From: an uncultured Lachnobacterium sp.
GTDB taxonomy: Bacteria > Bacillota > Clostridia > Lachnospirales > Lachnospiraceae
Direction of reading: 5' to 3'
NCBI GenBank assembly: GCA_900552085.1
Contig: URYB01000002.1
Location: 1-29,204 of the forward strand
Length of the DNA stretch: 29,204 nt
Below, one piece after another: positions 14,647-23,363 of the stretch (position 1 is its first letter; every line of letters begins with the position of its first letter). The position numbers and the translations under genes are program-made. The notes below the pieces were generated by a model. The model saw only the letters and a list, made by a program, of their open reading frames with translations, was not told the origin of the DNA and made no database searches.

Positions 14647-14662
14647 GGACAAGGAGAACTCC

Positions 14663-15052
14663 ATGGAAAATAACGAAACAATAAAGACAAGCGCAGAAAT
14701 TGAAGCAGCAGCAGATAGTATTTCGGCAAAAAAAGAAGAAGATCCAAAAGAGATGGAAAAGAACACATCTTTTATCATAAAGCTCGGGAAGACATATAAG
14801 TTCTCAGGCGAAGAAATTAATTCCGTAGACTTATCAGGGCTGGAAAAATTGACAACAATTGACGCGCAGGAAGTCGATAAGGTTGTAGATGCATTGAATT
14901 GGCACCCACGGAATAAATTCAGAGACACGCTTTACTTGAAGCATATCGCTATGCGTGTGACAAAATATCCGGTTGAGTTTTTCAACATGCTTAGCTGGAA
15001 AGACATGAACAATATTACGGCGAGGGTGACTCTCTATTTTTTATTCGGTTAG
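14663..15052 (+). CDS. Tail assembly chaperone, unshifted product (P2 E-like)
   Basis: 129 residues; AAGGAG precedes ATG 14663. The order is an acidic N-terminus (TSAEIEAAADSISAKKEEDP), then a short conserved core (TSFIIKLGKTYKFSGEEINS, SGLEKLTTIDAQEV), then KFRDTLYLKHIAMRVTKYPV, ending at TAG 15050-15052 after a T-rich stretch. Its place between tube and tape measure and the frameshift signal near its end match the P2 E/E' and lambda G/GT chaperones, which bind the tape measure and guide tube assembly. The long acidic N-terminus is unlike P2 E (91 residues). Confidence 0.85.
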   Translation: MENNETIKTSAEIEAAADSISAKKEEDPKEMEKNTSFIIKLGKTYKFSGEEINSVDLSGLEKLTTIDAQEVDKVVDALNWHPRNKFRDTLYLKHIAMRVTKYPVEFFNMLSWKDMNNITARVTLYFLFG

Positions 15053-15204
15053 GCACCTCTGACAACCTTGCTGAAAATCTAAAAAGATTGACGGTAAGAG
15101 CTTCGATGAGGTTGTCTACATCGCTTGAATTTTTAAGAGATATGCCAATAACGGATTTTCTCGATGTCGTAGAAGAAATTATGATTGCAAATAAAGGTGA
15201 CTAA
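14663..15204 (+). CDS. Tail assembly chaperone, -1 frameshift product (E+E')
   Basis: Slippage at T_TTT_TTA (15037-15043) moves ribosomes into the -1 frame, which stays open from 14995 to TAA 15202-15204 and reads IRLGTSDNLAENLKRLTVRA, then SMRLSTSLEFLRDMPITDFL before its end. The product is 180 residues, with 127 from the normal frame. The extension has no start codon or ribosome site of its own, has coding-like composition, and ends one base before the tape measure ATG. This is the conserved arrangement of phage tail chaperones, where the long form binds the tape measure. Confidence 0.85.
15037..15043 (+). promoter_or_regulatory. Programmed -1 frameshift slippery site T_TTT_TTA
   Basis: In the zero frame the codons are TAT TTT TTA TTC GGT TAG, giving the classic heptamer T_TTT_TTA (the same as HIV-1) three codons before the zero-frame stop. 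After -1 slippage TTT/TTT re-pair with the tRNAs and reading continues at ATT (15043). Confidence 0.85.
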
Positions 15205-18200
15205 ATGCCAAGAGAAGTTACATATAAAACGCAAATTGAGCTCGGCGCAAGAAAAAATTCGAGCTTCCAGAGAAATTTAAAAAGTGCAGCAAGCCAGCTT
15301 GACCGAATAGACCAGAAGGCAACAAGACTTGGAAAAGCAATGATTACAGCCGGAGCAGCGGTTACAACAGGCTTGGCAGTTGCGGCAAAAAGTGCAGCAG
15401 AAACATACAAAGGTTTTGAGTCGGAAATGGCGGTTGTTGCCGGAATTACTCAGGCAACGAAGTCAGAATACAACCAACTGGAGCAGGCGGCACTTGATGC
15501 AGGATCAAAAACCGTATATACAGCACAGGAGTCTGCATCCGCGTTAGAGTATATGTCACTGGCCGGATGGGATGTGCAGGAATCAACAAATGCATTGATG
15601 CCGGTGCTTCGAATGGCAACAGCGACAGGGAAAGAGCTTGGAACAACATCGGATCTTATTACGGATTCTATGGGAGCGCTGAAACTCGGAATTAACGATT
15701 TGACACCGTATATGGACAAACTCATATCTGCAAATAATTATTCCAATACGACAGCGGAACAGCTAATGCAGGCATTGATCAAGACTGGTGGAGCTGCAAG
15801 AACGGTCGGAGTTGATTTGGACGATACAATTACAGCCTTGGGAATTCTTGCAAATAACGGAACGAAGGCAGAAGAAGCAGGAACGGCAACTAACTCCATG
15901 CTTACGAGACTTGTATCAAATAGCACGGCCGTAGATACGTTGGATAAAATCGGAGTTTCCATTTGGGACACGAAAGGAAAGTTTATAGGACTCAAGGAAA
16001 CTCTAGAGGACATCAACGATGCAATCAAAGATTATTCCGATGAAGACAAGGCAACTACAATTGCAGCGATTTCGGGTACACATCGATACAGCCAGATGTC
16101 ATATTTGCTCAACGCAGTAAAAAAGGACACAAAGACAGGAACAAGTGCTTGGGATGAGCTTGAAAAGAAAGTAGAAGACAGCAACGGATCACTCGATAAG
16201 ATGTATAAAACAACAACCAATACACTGGAAAATGCAGAAAAAATGCTGAACAGTGCGAAGGATGACATGCAGATTAAGATAACTGATGTTTATGCAGACA
16301 ATGCAAGAGATTTTATAAGCTGGCTCGCAGAATCATTACCAAACGCAACAGCAGATCTTGTTGATTTCGCAGAAACATATCAAGGAGATTTTGTTGATAT
16401 TGTAGAAGGCGCAGAAAACACAATTCAGGTAGTGTGGGAAAATGCATTCCAGGCACTGAATTGGATTGTTGAGAACCGAACGGCCGTGGGCGGAGCACTA
16501 AAAGGAATTGCAGGAGGAATTATTGCAATAAAGGCTGCGAGCACCGGAGTTAAGATTGCAAGTACAATTAGTCAATTATCCAAGCTGGGAGGCGGATTTG
16601 GAGGTGCTTTTGCAGGAGGAACAGCTGCAATATCACTGGCAATTACAGCATACGAAGCCATTTCTGGAGCGATTGAAAATGCAGAGCGAAAAGCAGCAGA
16701 AAGCAGTCTTGAGGAACACTTTGGAAACATTAAGCTTTCCATGGAAGAAATCGACGAGCTTGCAAAAGAAATCATCGGCAAGGAAACCGTGGAAGGAGCG
16801 GAAGCGCTTGCGGAAGCAATCTCACAGACTTCGGATTCGCTTGATACAGTAAAAGACAGCCTGAGCCAGACAGAAAAGACAAGCTGGAAAATCAATGTCG
16901 GTTATGAGATGACGAAAGATGATTTCCAGTCATATGGTACTGAGATTCAAAATTACATAAAAAGCGCAGAACAGTATGCAGAAGACAGAGGGTATCAGAT
17001 CCACCTGTCCGCAGCATTACTTTTTGGAGATGGATCCGAGCAAGATAAAGAGTTATCAGATACATATGCTGGCGCTCAAAAGCAATTGGAACGGCTGGGG
17101 ACGAAGCTGTATGACTATCTATACAACGAAACAAACGGCGCGTTATTAGACGGCGCTATTGACGTTGACGAAGACAGGGTTATTCAAGAACTACAAGGAA
17201 AGATGCAGAATATTGTTGACGCACTTTCTAGCAGTAAGATCCAGGCTGGATTTGATGCAATTGAAGCAAAGTATACAGGGGCAGATTTAACACCTGGTAC
17301 AATCAAACGGCTCAAAAAAGACTTGAATAAACAGGTCGACACGGTCGAAGAAGAGGCTCAAAAAGCACTTAGCGCTGTGATGCAGGGATACGACTACAAA
17401 AAAAATACGGATCAATCATATACAGATGAACAATATCTGGCAGATAAGGCAGAGGCTTTTCAAAGTTATCAAGATAAGATTTCTGAGGCAAAAACAAATG
17501 CGTTTGATTATATGTTGTCGAGTGTTAAAGGAGCTTACCCAGAGTTGGAAACTCTTACACGGCAAAACAAGGAAATTATCGAAAAATACACGGACACAAC
17601 GAATGAAGATGTAAAAGAGTTGTGGGAGAATAATCCGGCACAGGCTGTAATAAATATGTCGAACGAATTAGAGACGGCATATGATAATGCACTCTCGAAG
17701 GGAGATCAAAAGGCAATCGCCGAATTGTTTGCTGGAATGGATGATCAAGTGAAAGAGCTTGAAAAAGAAGCATTGCGTTACGTGGAAGCCGGGGAAAAAA
17801 TCCCTGAATCTTTGCAAAAAACATTGGAATCCGCACGAACTATGCAAGGAATTGCCGAAGGATACGACGGAATATCAGATGCAGTGCTTGGAAGTTTGCT
17901 GACAGATGCTGATTTTAAGGCGTTTGTTGATTCAATGGATGATGAAATAAGCAAGTCATATTTTGAAATCGGAGAAGACGCAAAGACAATGTACTCCAAA
18001 GGGTATGACATCGACACAGATTTGCGTGTGAAGCTCAATATACAGACAATCACGACGGGATTTGATAAGTACGATCAAGCACTTAATGCGGCTCAGCAGT
18101 ACATGCAAAGCAAAAATTCGGATATAAATACATCCACAGAATTGTACAAGCTTGTGGCGAATGGCGGCAAAGATAAATCGAAAAAGAAGGATGTCCCTGT

Positions 18201-18588
18201 CGCGAAGAATGCACTGGGAGGAATTTATGATAGTCCGCTCCTTACAACATTTGCGGAAGAAGGACCAGAGGCAGCAATTCCATTGGATGGAACACCGAGA
18301 GCAAAATCCTTGTGGATGCAGGCTGGCACAATGCTTGGAATGTACAAGAGTCAAAATCGGGACTCACAAATAGTATCGGGAATTGAAAAAACGAGCACAT
18401 CAATACCGAATACACAAACATCGGGCGAGCAAGTTGTAAAAATTGTATACAGTCCGAATGTAGTAATTAAAGGATCCGCAAAACAGGAAGATGTGCAGAA
18501 AGCACTTAAATTGAATGAAAAAGAGCTTGAACAAATGATGGACAGAATCACAAAGAAGCGCACACGGCGCAAATTTGGAGGAAAGTAA
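15205..18588 (+). CDS. Tail tape measure protein
   Basis: 1127 residues, ATG immediately after the chaperone extension stop, with AAAGGTG upstream. The N-terminal part (AASQLDRIDQKATRLGKAMI, AAKSAAETYKGFESEMAVVAG, AYNQLEQAALDAGSKTVYTAQ) is the conserved TP901/phage tape measure core. A hydrophobic Gly/Ala segment at about 430-480 (GALKGIAGGIIAIKAAST, GGFGGAFAGGTAAISLAI) can span a membrane, and the rest is long helical repeat. The C-terminus has ALGGIYDSPLLTTFAEEGPE (late tape measure motif) and a basic end. It sets tail length and is ejected into the host. By the usual relation of about 1.5 angstrom per residue the tail would be roughly 160-170 nm (inference). Confidence 0.95.
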   Translation: MPREVTYKTQIELGARKNSSFQRNLKSAASQLDRIDQKATRLGKAMITAGAAVTTGLAVAAKSAAETYKGFESEMAVVAGITQATKSEYNQLEQAALDAGSKTVYTAQESASALEYMSLAGWDVQESTNALMPVLRMATATGKELGTTSDLITDSMGALKLGINDLTPYMDKLISANNYSNTTAEQLMQALIKTGGAARTVGVDLDDTITALGILANNGTKAEEAGTATNSMLTRLVSNSTAVDTLDKIGVSIWDTKGKFIGLKETLEDINDAIKDYSDEDKATTIAAISGTHRYSQMSYLLNAVKKDTKTGTSAWDELEKKVEDSNGSLDKMYKTTTNTLENAEKMLNSAKDDMQIKITDVYADNARDFISWLAESLPNATADLVDFAETYQGDFVDIVEGAENTIQVVWENAFQALNWIVENRTAVGGALKGIAGGIIAIKAASTGVKIASTISQLSKLGGGFGGAFAGGTAAISLAITAYEAISGAIENAERKAAESSLEEHFGNIKLSMEEIDELAKEIIGKETVEGAEALAEAISQTSDSLDTVKDSLSQTEKTSWKINVGYEMTKDDFQSYGTEIQNYIKSAEQYAEDRGYQIHLSAALLFGDGSEQDKELSDTYAGAQKQLERLGTKLYDYLYNETNGALLDGAIDVDEDRVIQELQGKMQNIVDALSSSKIQAGFDAIEAKYTGADLTPGTIKRLKKDLNKQVDTVEEEAQKALSAVMQGYDYKKNTDQSYTDEQYLADKAEAFQSYQDKISEAKTNAFDYMLSSVKGAYPELETLTRQNKEIIEKYTDTTNEDVKELWENNPAQAVINMSNELETAYDNALSKGDQKAIAELFAGMDDQVKELEKEALRYVEAGEKIPESLQKTLESARTMQGIAEGYDGISDAVLGSLLTDADFKAFVDSMDDEISKSYFEIGEDAKTMYSKGYDIDTDLRVKLNIQTITTGFDKYDQALNAAQQYMQSKNSDINTSTELYKLVANGGKDKSKKKDVPVAKNALGGIYDSPLLTTFAEEGPEAAIPLDGTPRAKSLWMQAGTMLGMYKSQNRDSQIVSGIEKTSTSIPNTQTSGEQVVKIVYSPNVVIKGSAKQEDVQKALKLNEKELEQMMDRITKKRTRRKFGGK

Positions 18589-18590
18589 GC

Positions 18591-18812
18591 ATGGGAGGAC
18601 AATATTACATCACGGATGCCGGGGACACCTGGGATTATATCGCATGGAAAGTATACGGCGACGAGACGTATCTAGGAATCATCATGGAACAGCCAGAGAA
18701 TGCGCCACTCTTGCTTACAACAATATTTTCGGCAGGCGTGCAGGTGTGGTGTCCGGAAGTAGAAGAGGAAGAAATTGACGACGATGTGCCGGAATGGAGG
18801 GATGATGAGTGA
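18591..18812 (+). CDS. Tail protein X (P2 gpX, LysM-like)
   Basis: 73 residues, ATG 18591 after GGAGGAAAG. The sequence YYITDAGDTWDYIAWKVYGD, YLGIIMEQPENAPLL and FSAGVQVWCPE is a LysM-like fold in the form typical of P2 gpX, with G-D-T-W-D and V-x-x-P ends. In P2 X lies between the tape measure and D modules. It is thought to act in tail completion or peptidoglycan contact. The stop overlaps the D start (GTGA). Confidence 0.85.
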   Translation: MGGQYYITDAGDTWDYIAWKVYGDETYLGIIMEQPENAPLLLTTIFSAGVQVWCPEVEEEEIDDDVPEWRDDE

Positions 18813-19900
18813 GATCGTATGTGAAAGTAAAATACAACGAATGCACAAGCACAGAATCCCTAACGGCAGACTGCGAATCATTTTCGTGGACGGATTGCGC
18901 GTCGGGGTCCGCTGATACTATGACACTTACATTATCAAATATTACAGGTAAATGGTTTAAAGGATATTATCCAGATAGTAAAGATAATATCCAAACGTGG
19001 ATTGTAGTGGAAGATTGGCCGGTAGAAGCGACGGTAAAAAAGAAAGTAAAGGTCGTAAAAAAAGGAACAAAAACAGGAACCGCAAAGTTGAAAACTACCA
19101 AGAAGGCAACAAAAAAGAAAAATGAGCAGAAAGTGTATTGCGGAAAATTTGCAATTGACTCCCTGCATTTTTCTGGTTCTCCGGAAGAATTGGAACTTTC
19201 GGGAATTTCGGTGCCAATCAGTTCTGGATTCAATGTAAGCCAGCATTCTCGAACATGGAAGAAAACCAGTATTAAAAGAATACTGCAGGCCATCGCAAAG
19301 AGATATGGCATATCATTGCAATACGGAGCGGCGGACCACAAAATTGACTCCGTGAGCCAAAGCGGCCAAACAGATTTAGATTTCATCTGTTCGCTTTGCA
19401 GTGAATATGATATTGCACTAAAAATATACAATTCCAAAATCGTGACATACAGCAAAACAGCCTACGAAAAGAAGACTGCAAAGCATACGATCAATAAGGG
19501 AGATGAGGAAAGCTACAACATCGATAGCGAATGCCTCAAAAAGTGCAATAGCGTAAAAATACAGTATACATCTGGGAAAAAGAAAAAGACACTCACATAT
19601 CAGTTTACGCGGCCGAAGACAAAGGGAACCAGACAACTGTTTGTGACAACGAAGGCAGAATCGATTGCGGATGCAGAAAAGAAAGCCAAAGCAGCCTTAA
19701 GAGAGAATATAAGAGGATGCATAAGCGTTAATATTACGCTAACAGGAAACATTAAATATTTGGCAGCCGACAACGTGAATCTAAAAGGGTTCGGGAAAAA
19801 GCTGGATGGAAAATATTTTATAGATGAGGTAACGCATGAAAGAAGCGGCGGAAAGTATACGACGCAAATAACAATGCATCCATGCGTGACGGATTTTTAA
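18809..19900 (+). CDS. Baseplate hub protein, gpD family (late control D)
   Basis: 363 residues; GTG 18809 overlaps the X stop and follows GGAGGG. Conserved gpD parts: DTMTLTLSNITGKWFKGYYP, FAIDSLHFSGSPEELELSGI, SIKRILQAIAKRYGISLQYG, TDLDFICSLCSEYDIALKIY, and the end KYFIDEVTHERSGGKYTTQI. It forms the trimeric hub at the tube tip. Residues 77-108 are an unusual Lys/Thr-rich insertion with 15 Lys in 32 positions, replacing the short turn in P2 D; it looks like a flexible basic loop. Confidence 0.9.
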   Translation: MRSYVKVKYNECTSTESLTADCESFSWTDCASGSADTMTLTLSNITGKWFKGYYPDSKDNIQTWIVVEDWPVEATVKKKVKVVKKGTKTGTAKLKTTKKATKKKNEQKVYCGKFAIDSLHFSGSPEELELSGISVPISSGFNVSQHSRTWKKTSIKRILQAIAKRYGISLQYGAADHKIDSVSQSGQTDLDFICSLCSEYDIALKIYNSKIVTYSKTAYEKKTAKHTINKGDEESYNIDSECLKKCNSVKIQYTSGKKKKTLTYQFTRPKTKGTRQLFVTTKAESIADAEKKAKAALRENIRGCISVNITLTGNIKYLAADNVNLKGFGKKLDGKYFIDEVTHERSGGKYTTQITMHPCVTDF

Positions 19901-19910
19901 GGAGCAGAGA

Positions 19911-20345
19911 ATGGCAAAGCTTTATTACGCGCGAATATCGAAAATAAATTACAAAAAAGGGATGGCTGACATAATCATAGAAGAGCATGAAAACCAGGTT
20001 GTGAATGATGTGCCTTTTTTGGCAGGCTACTACGAAATGCCAAAAGTAAAAGAGAGAGTAGCAGTGCTCCTGGAATATACACAGGGCGATAGTGAAAAAG
20101 GCTTTATTCTTGGGCCGATTTATTCAGTCGAAAAAGAACCGAATAAAAGCGGTAAAGGAATTTTTGAAAAAAGGTTTCAAGACGGAACCAACATTGTATA
20201 CGACGAAAGCAGTAAGACGATGGAAATAAGTGCAAAATGCGTAAAAGTAAAAGAACTGAATGCAGGTAGCATAAAGACAAAAGAACTGAATGCAGATAGT
20301 GCAAAGATAAGTTCGCTTGATGCACCATGCAATTGTAAAGAATAG
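19911..20345 (+). CDS. Baseplate spike protein, gpV-like
   Basis: 144 residues; AAGGAG precedes ATG 19911. The N-terminal OB fold shows YYARISKINYKKGMADIIIE, VPFLAGYYEMPKVKERVAVL and GDSEKGFILGPIY, as in P2 V/gp5 N-domains. The C-terminal part has a short beta-helix-like series, KVKELNAGSIK, TKELNADSAK, ISSLDAP, encoded by a 30-base tandem repeat (20249-20265 and 20279-20295). It ends in PCNCKE with two Cys, suggesting a metal-capped or cross-linked tip. The spike pierces the outer layer of the host cell on contraction. It is short relative to P2 V (211). Confidence 0.8.
   Translation: MAKLYYARISKINYKKGMADIIIEEHENQVVNDVPFLAGYYEMPKVKERVAVLLEYTQGDSEKGFILGPIYSVEKEPNKSGKGIFEKRFQDGTNIVYDESSKTMEISAKCVKVKELNAGSIKTKELNADSAKISSLDAPCNCKE
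20249..20295 (+). repeat. 30-bp-period tandem repeat in spike gene
   Basis: AAAAGAACTGAATGCAG occurs at 20249-20265 and 20279-20295, one 10-residue turn of the spike C-terminus (K-E-L-N-A-x-S). Confidence 0.75.
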
Positions 20346-20354
20346 AGGGATAAC

Positions 20355-20999
20355 ATGATCGGGAATCTCGGAGATATTAATTTTCAGGTAAAACAGGTAA
20401 AAAGTGGAATTAAAATGCTATCCTTTTCGGATTTGAGAAGAGAATCGGAAGCTAATTTTTCGGAGCATGAGAGTAAAAAGAGATTACTCGAATTTGACGG
20501 ACCGGGGCTTGATGAGCTGACTCTTACAATTATAGCGAAAGCAGAGTACAAAGTGAAACCGCAGTCGGTACAGAACAAATTACATAAATATCGAAAAGCA
20601 GGAAAAAGGCTTCCGTTTGTTTTGGGCGGAAAGAAAGTGGGATATGGATTTTATGCAATCACAAGGATATCGCAGTCATATGACGAAATAAACGCAAAGG
20701 GGCAAGTGGCCGCGATGCAGTTTGATCTGACATTAAAACAATATCCTAAGATAAAGAAAACATCAGAGAAAACCAAAACGAGCAGTAATAAAAAAACGAA
20801 AACAAGCAATTCCAAGAGCACAACAAGCGCTTCGGGATATGAAATATATACAGTAAAGAAAGGCGACACATTGTCGTCAATCGCACTGAAATATTATAAA
20901 AAAGCATCTGCATATACGAAAATTTACAATGCTAATAAGGCAACGATAAAGAATCCAGCAAAAATATACGTAGGGCAAAAAATAAAGATACCAAAATAA
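20355..20999 (+). CDS. P2 gpU-like tail protein with C-terminal LysM domain
   Basis: 214 residues; AGAGGG precedes ATG 20355. Residues 1-130 match the P2 U-like fold used in contractile tail baseplates (LGDINFQVKQVKSGIKMLSF, EFDGPGLDELTLTIIAKAEY, KRLPFVLGGKKVGYGFYAIT, GQVAAMQFDLTLKQY). A Ser/Thr/Lys linker (about 131-160) leads to a single LysM domain (YTVKKGDTLSSIALKYY ... KNPAKIYVGQKIKIPK, about 164-214). LysM binds peptidoglycan, so it may anchor the baseplate or help the tube reach the cell wall. U-plus-LysM fusion is common in Gram-positive myovirus baseplates. Confidence 0.8.
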   Translation: MIGNLGDINFQVKQVKSGIKMLSFSDLRRESEANFSEHESKKRLLEFDGPGLDELTLTIIAKAEYKVKPQSVQNKLHKYRKAGKRLPFVLGGKKVGYGFYAITRISQSYDEINAKGQVAAMQFDLTLKQYPKIKKTSEKTKTSSNKKTKTSNSKSTTSASGYEIYTVKKGDTLSSIALKYYKKASAYTKIYNANKATIKNPAKIYVGQKIKIPK

Positions 21000-21009
21000 G
21001 GAGGAGCAT

Positions 21010-21297
21010 ATGAATGTTGCATTTGAAGAAGATCAAGCGCAGGAAATTACAAAGACGGAAAAAGAGAGCATTATGAATAATCTCGGAACTCTTGCAAGCA
21101 CACCATATGGTACGATTCCTCTTTTGAGGGACGCAGGGGTACATCTTCCAGAGGATGCATCAGAATACCAAAGAAATATGTATGCAACAGAACTGGTTGA
21201 ACAGGCGGAAGAGTATGAGGACAGGGCTGAAATTACGGATGTTACTTTTTTAAGCGAAGAAGAGGTAAAGGTGGAGGTTACATATGGTAGCGAGTGA
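21010..21297 (+). CDS. Baseplate wedge protein, gpW/gp25-like
   Basis: 95 residues; AGGAGG precedes ATG 21010. ITKTEKESIMNNLGTLASTP and YGTIPLLRDAGVHLPEDASE match the gp25-like family used in P2 W baseplate assembly proteins, with the conserved R-D-x-G core. It lies directly before gpJ and overlaps it by 14 bases, the conserved W-J pair of P2. It would sit at the inner baseplate and connect to the sheath. It is shorter than P2 W (115). Confidence 0.8.
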   Translation: MNVAFEEDQAQEITKTEKESIMNNLGTLASTPYGTIPLLRDAGVHLPEDASEYQRNMYATELVEQAEEYEDRAEITDVTFLSEEEVKVEVTYGSE

Positions 21298-22441
21298 TAC
21301 ATGGGACAACTTACCGGACATTGATCCTTTAGCGGACGAAGGAATTACAATCGAAGAAATTGTGGCAGAAATGGTACAAAGCTACGAGGATAAATACGAA
21401 GAGATCACAGGCGAAGAGCTGACTCTTTATCCGGCAGATGAACGGAAAATTAGAATTAATGCAGTTGCAGAAATGCTGTATCAATTGGCTCAATTTGGAG
21501 CGGATTGCTTTAAACAGAACTTCCTAAAATATTCTTTTGGATCATCCCTGAAGAATCTGGGAGCGAATATTGGATATGCAGAAACAGGAGAAGAGGCAGC
21601 AACCACGACTTTGCGATTTACATTATCGGAGCCGATGGAACAGGACGTAACAATTCCCGCAGGAACGCAAGCAACAGAGGGAACGCAAGTATATTTTGGG
21701 ACAGACGAAGATCTGATTATTCCGGCCGGAGAACTATATGGAGACACGGCGGCTACGTGCACAGACATTGGAGAAACGGGAAATGGTTATGCGATAGGAC
21801 AGATAAATATATTGGTTGATGCAGTTAGTTACGTGGAATCTGTGGAGAATATAACAGAGACAAGCGGAGGACATGACGAATACACAACAGACGAGCTCCG
21901 GGAAAATATTTATAATTTTCCATCCACATATTCTACGGCAGGACCAGAAGATGAGTACATAGAGCTTGTAAAAAAATACAGCAATAACATTATTGATGTG
22001 CACACAATAACAAGCAAAGAATCTGTCGTACAGATATACGTTTTGTTACAAAATGGATCGGTACCTGACGGCACAAAATTACAAGCTATAAAGGCATTTT
22101 TAGAAGAACAAAAACTCACGCCAGATACAGATAAAATAGAAGTCTTAGCTCCGGAAATTGTAAATTACACAATCGAGGCCACATACTACATTTCTTATTA
22201 CAAAAAAGAGATGGAGCAGACAATAAAAGAATCTATCGAGGAAATAGCAGCTGAATTTGAAGAGTATACAAAAAGTAAAATCGGACGAGCAATCAATCCG
22301 GACATGCTGGTTGCATTTGTGAATACAGCAGGAGCATCAAGGATTGCAATCAAGTCTCCTGCATACAAAAAAATAGAGGAAAACCAAGTGGCCATATGCA
22401 CGAAAGTTAATCTGACGTATGGAGGATTGGAAAAGGAGTAA
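21284..22441 (+). CDS. Baseplate assembly protein J
   Basis: 385 residues; GGAGG precedes ATG 21284. Conserved J features: LLYQLAQFGADCFKQNFLKYSF-like segment at about residues 65-87, LRFTLSEPMEQDVTIPAGTQ and the turn YFGTDEDLIIPAGELYGDTA, GETGNGYAIGQINILVDAVS, TTDELRENIYNFPSTYSTAG and the C-terminal SKIGRAINPDMLVAFVNTAG. J forms the wedge around the hub and links tail fibre attachment with the sheath. Close to the usual family length. Confidence 0.92.
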   Translation: MVASDTWDNLPDIDPLADEGITIEEIVAEMVQSYEDKYEEITGEELTLYPADERKIRINAVAEMLYQLAQFGADCFKQNFLKYSFGSSLKNLGANIGYAETGEEAATTTLRFTLSEPMEQDVTIPAGTQATEGTQVYFGTDEDLIIPAGELYGDTAATCTDIGETGNGYAIGQINILVDAVSYVESVENITETSGGHDEYTTDELRENIYNFPSTYSTAGPEDEYIELVKKYSNNIIDVHTITSKESVVQIYVLLQNGSVPDGTKLQAIKAFLEEQKLTPDTDKIEVLAPEIVNYTIEATYYISYYKKEMEQTIKESIEEIAAEFEEYTKSKIGRAINPDMLVAFVNTAGASRIAIKSPAYKKIEENQVAICTKVNLTYGGLEKE

Positions 22442-22444
22442 GCG

Positions 22445-23350
22445 ATGTACAGGATAGACGATGAAGATACATATTACATGCTGCTTCCGCCGAATATGCA
22501 GGACACAGATGCGAGATGCTTCTCTTATGCACTTTCGAAGCAGCTGAAAAAGTTTGTTAGATTGGCAGGACAATTGAATGTGTGGGGAAACCTGAAAGGA
22601 TTGAATCAAAAATACTATGATCTAATAGCCTCTTGCATGAATGCACAATATTACCGGACGGGATACGCAGACAAAACCAAACTCGAACTGATTGAGCACG
22701 CATATGAAATGCACAGATTTGCAGGCACGCAGACAGCAATAGATGCGTTGCTTAATATTGTGTTTGAAAATGCTCAGTTTATCCCATGGCACAGATATGA
22801 CGGGAACCCATACCATTTTAAGGTGCTGGTATACGATTTGCTCGAAGAGGATGCCACGGAACTTTTTACAGATGTGCTTAAAAAAGTAAAAGCAGCCAGA
22901 TCGATATTAGACACAATCGATATCGGGCGAGAGGCATCGCAAAGCATGCATTTTGCAGCAGTTACAACATATAGCAGCAAAGGAGCGAAAATAACAGAAG
23001 ATGTTAACGATGCAAATGAGATAAGACACAGAAGTTGCACCGGTGCAACCGTAACTGGACATTCCGTAGGAATGAAAATCATAGAGAAATGGGGAACCGA
23101 AGAGAATGAGACGCAGGCAAATGAACACTTAGCAGGAGCAACCGCTGGATCAGTAAAAGCGCCGTGTATCATTGAAGACAACAATCAACAGGCATCTCCA
23201 ATTACAGCCGCACGATACACTGGAGCAACCACAACCAACAATCAGAAATCTCCAGCAATCACAGAGGACCATAACCAGTCCAACGCAACAACACAGGTTA
23301 CTCATGCCGCATCCGCGACATCTGCAACATACAACAATGCAATAAATTAA
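22445..23350 (+). CDS. Tail protein I with unusual low-complexity C-terminus
   Basis: 301 residues; AAAGGAG precedes ATG 22445. Residues 1-175 are the P2 I type: LLPPNMQDTDARCFSYALSK, WGNLKGLNQKYYDLIASCMN, LELIEHAYEMHRFAGTQTAI, and ...FIPWHRYDGNPYHFKVLVYD. I links baseplate J to the fibres. From about residue 190 the protein changes to a Thr/Ala/Asn-rich tail with repeated A-x-x-T-G-A-T/T-x-x-N-N patterns (TGATVTGHSV, YTGATTTNNQ, SPAITEDHNQSNATTQ), unlike the family. One copy of the 16-bp palindrome (23034-23049) lies at the start of this tail. Confidence 0.85.
   Translation: MYRIDDEDTYYMLLPPNMQDTDARCFSYALSKQLKKFVRLAGQLNVWGNLKGLNQKYYDLIASCMNAQYYRTGYADKTKLELIEHAYEMHRFAGTQTAIDALLNIVFENAQFIPWHRYDGNPYHFKVLVYDLLEEDATELFTDVLKKVKAARSILDTIDIGREASQSMHFAAVTTYSSKGAKITEDVNDANEIRHRSCTGATVTGHSVGMKIIEKWGTEENETQANEHLAGATAGSVKAPCIIEDNNQQASPITAARYTGATTTNNQKSPAITEDHNQSNATTQVTHAASATSATYNNAIN
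23034..23049. repeat. 16-bp perfect palindrome, copy 3
   Basis: GTTGCACCGGTGCAAC, the same as at 2254-2269 and 8700-8715, but read in another phase here (C-T-G-A), so the match is not caused by a shared protein motif. Confidence 0.85.
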
Positions 23351-23363
23351 AGGAGGAAACAAC

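Noticed and set aside
14619..14662. The GAAA hairpin as a transcription terminator
   Set aside because: No T tract on either strand near it, and it lies inside a tail operon.
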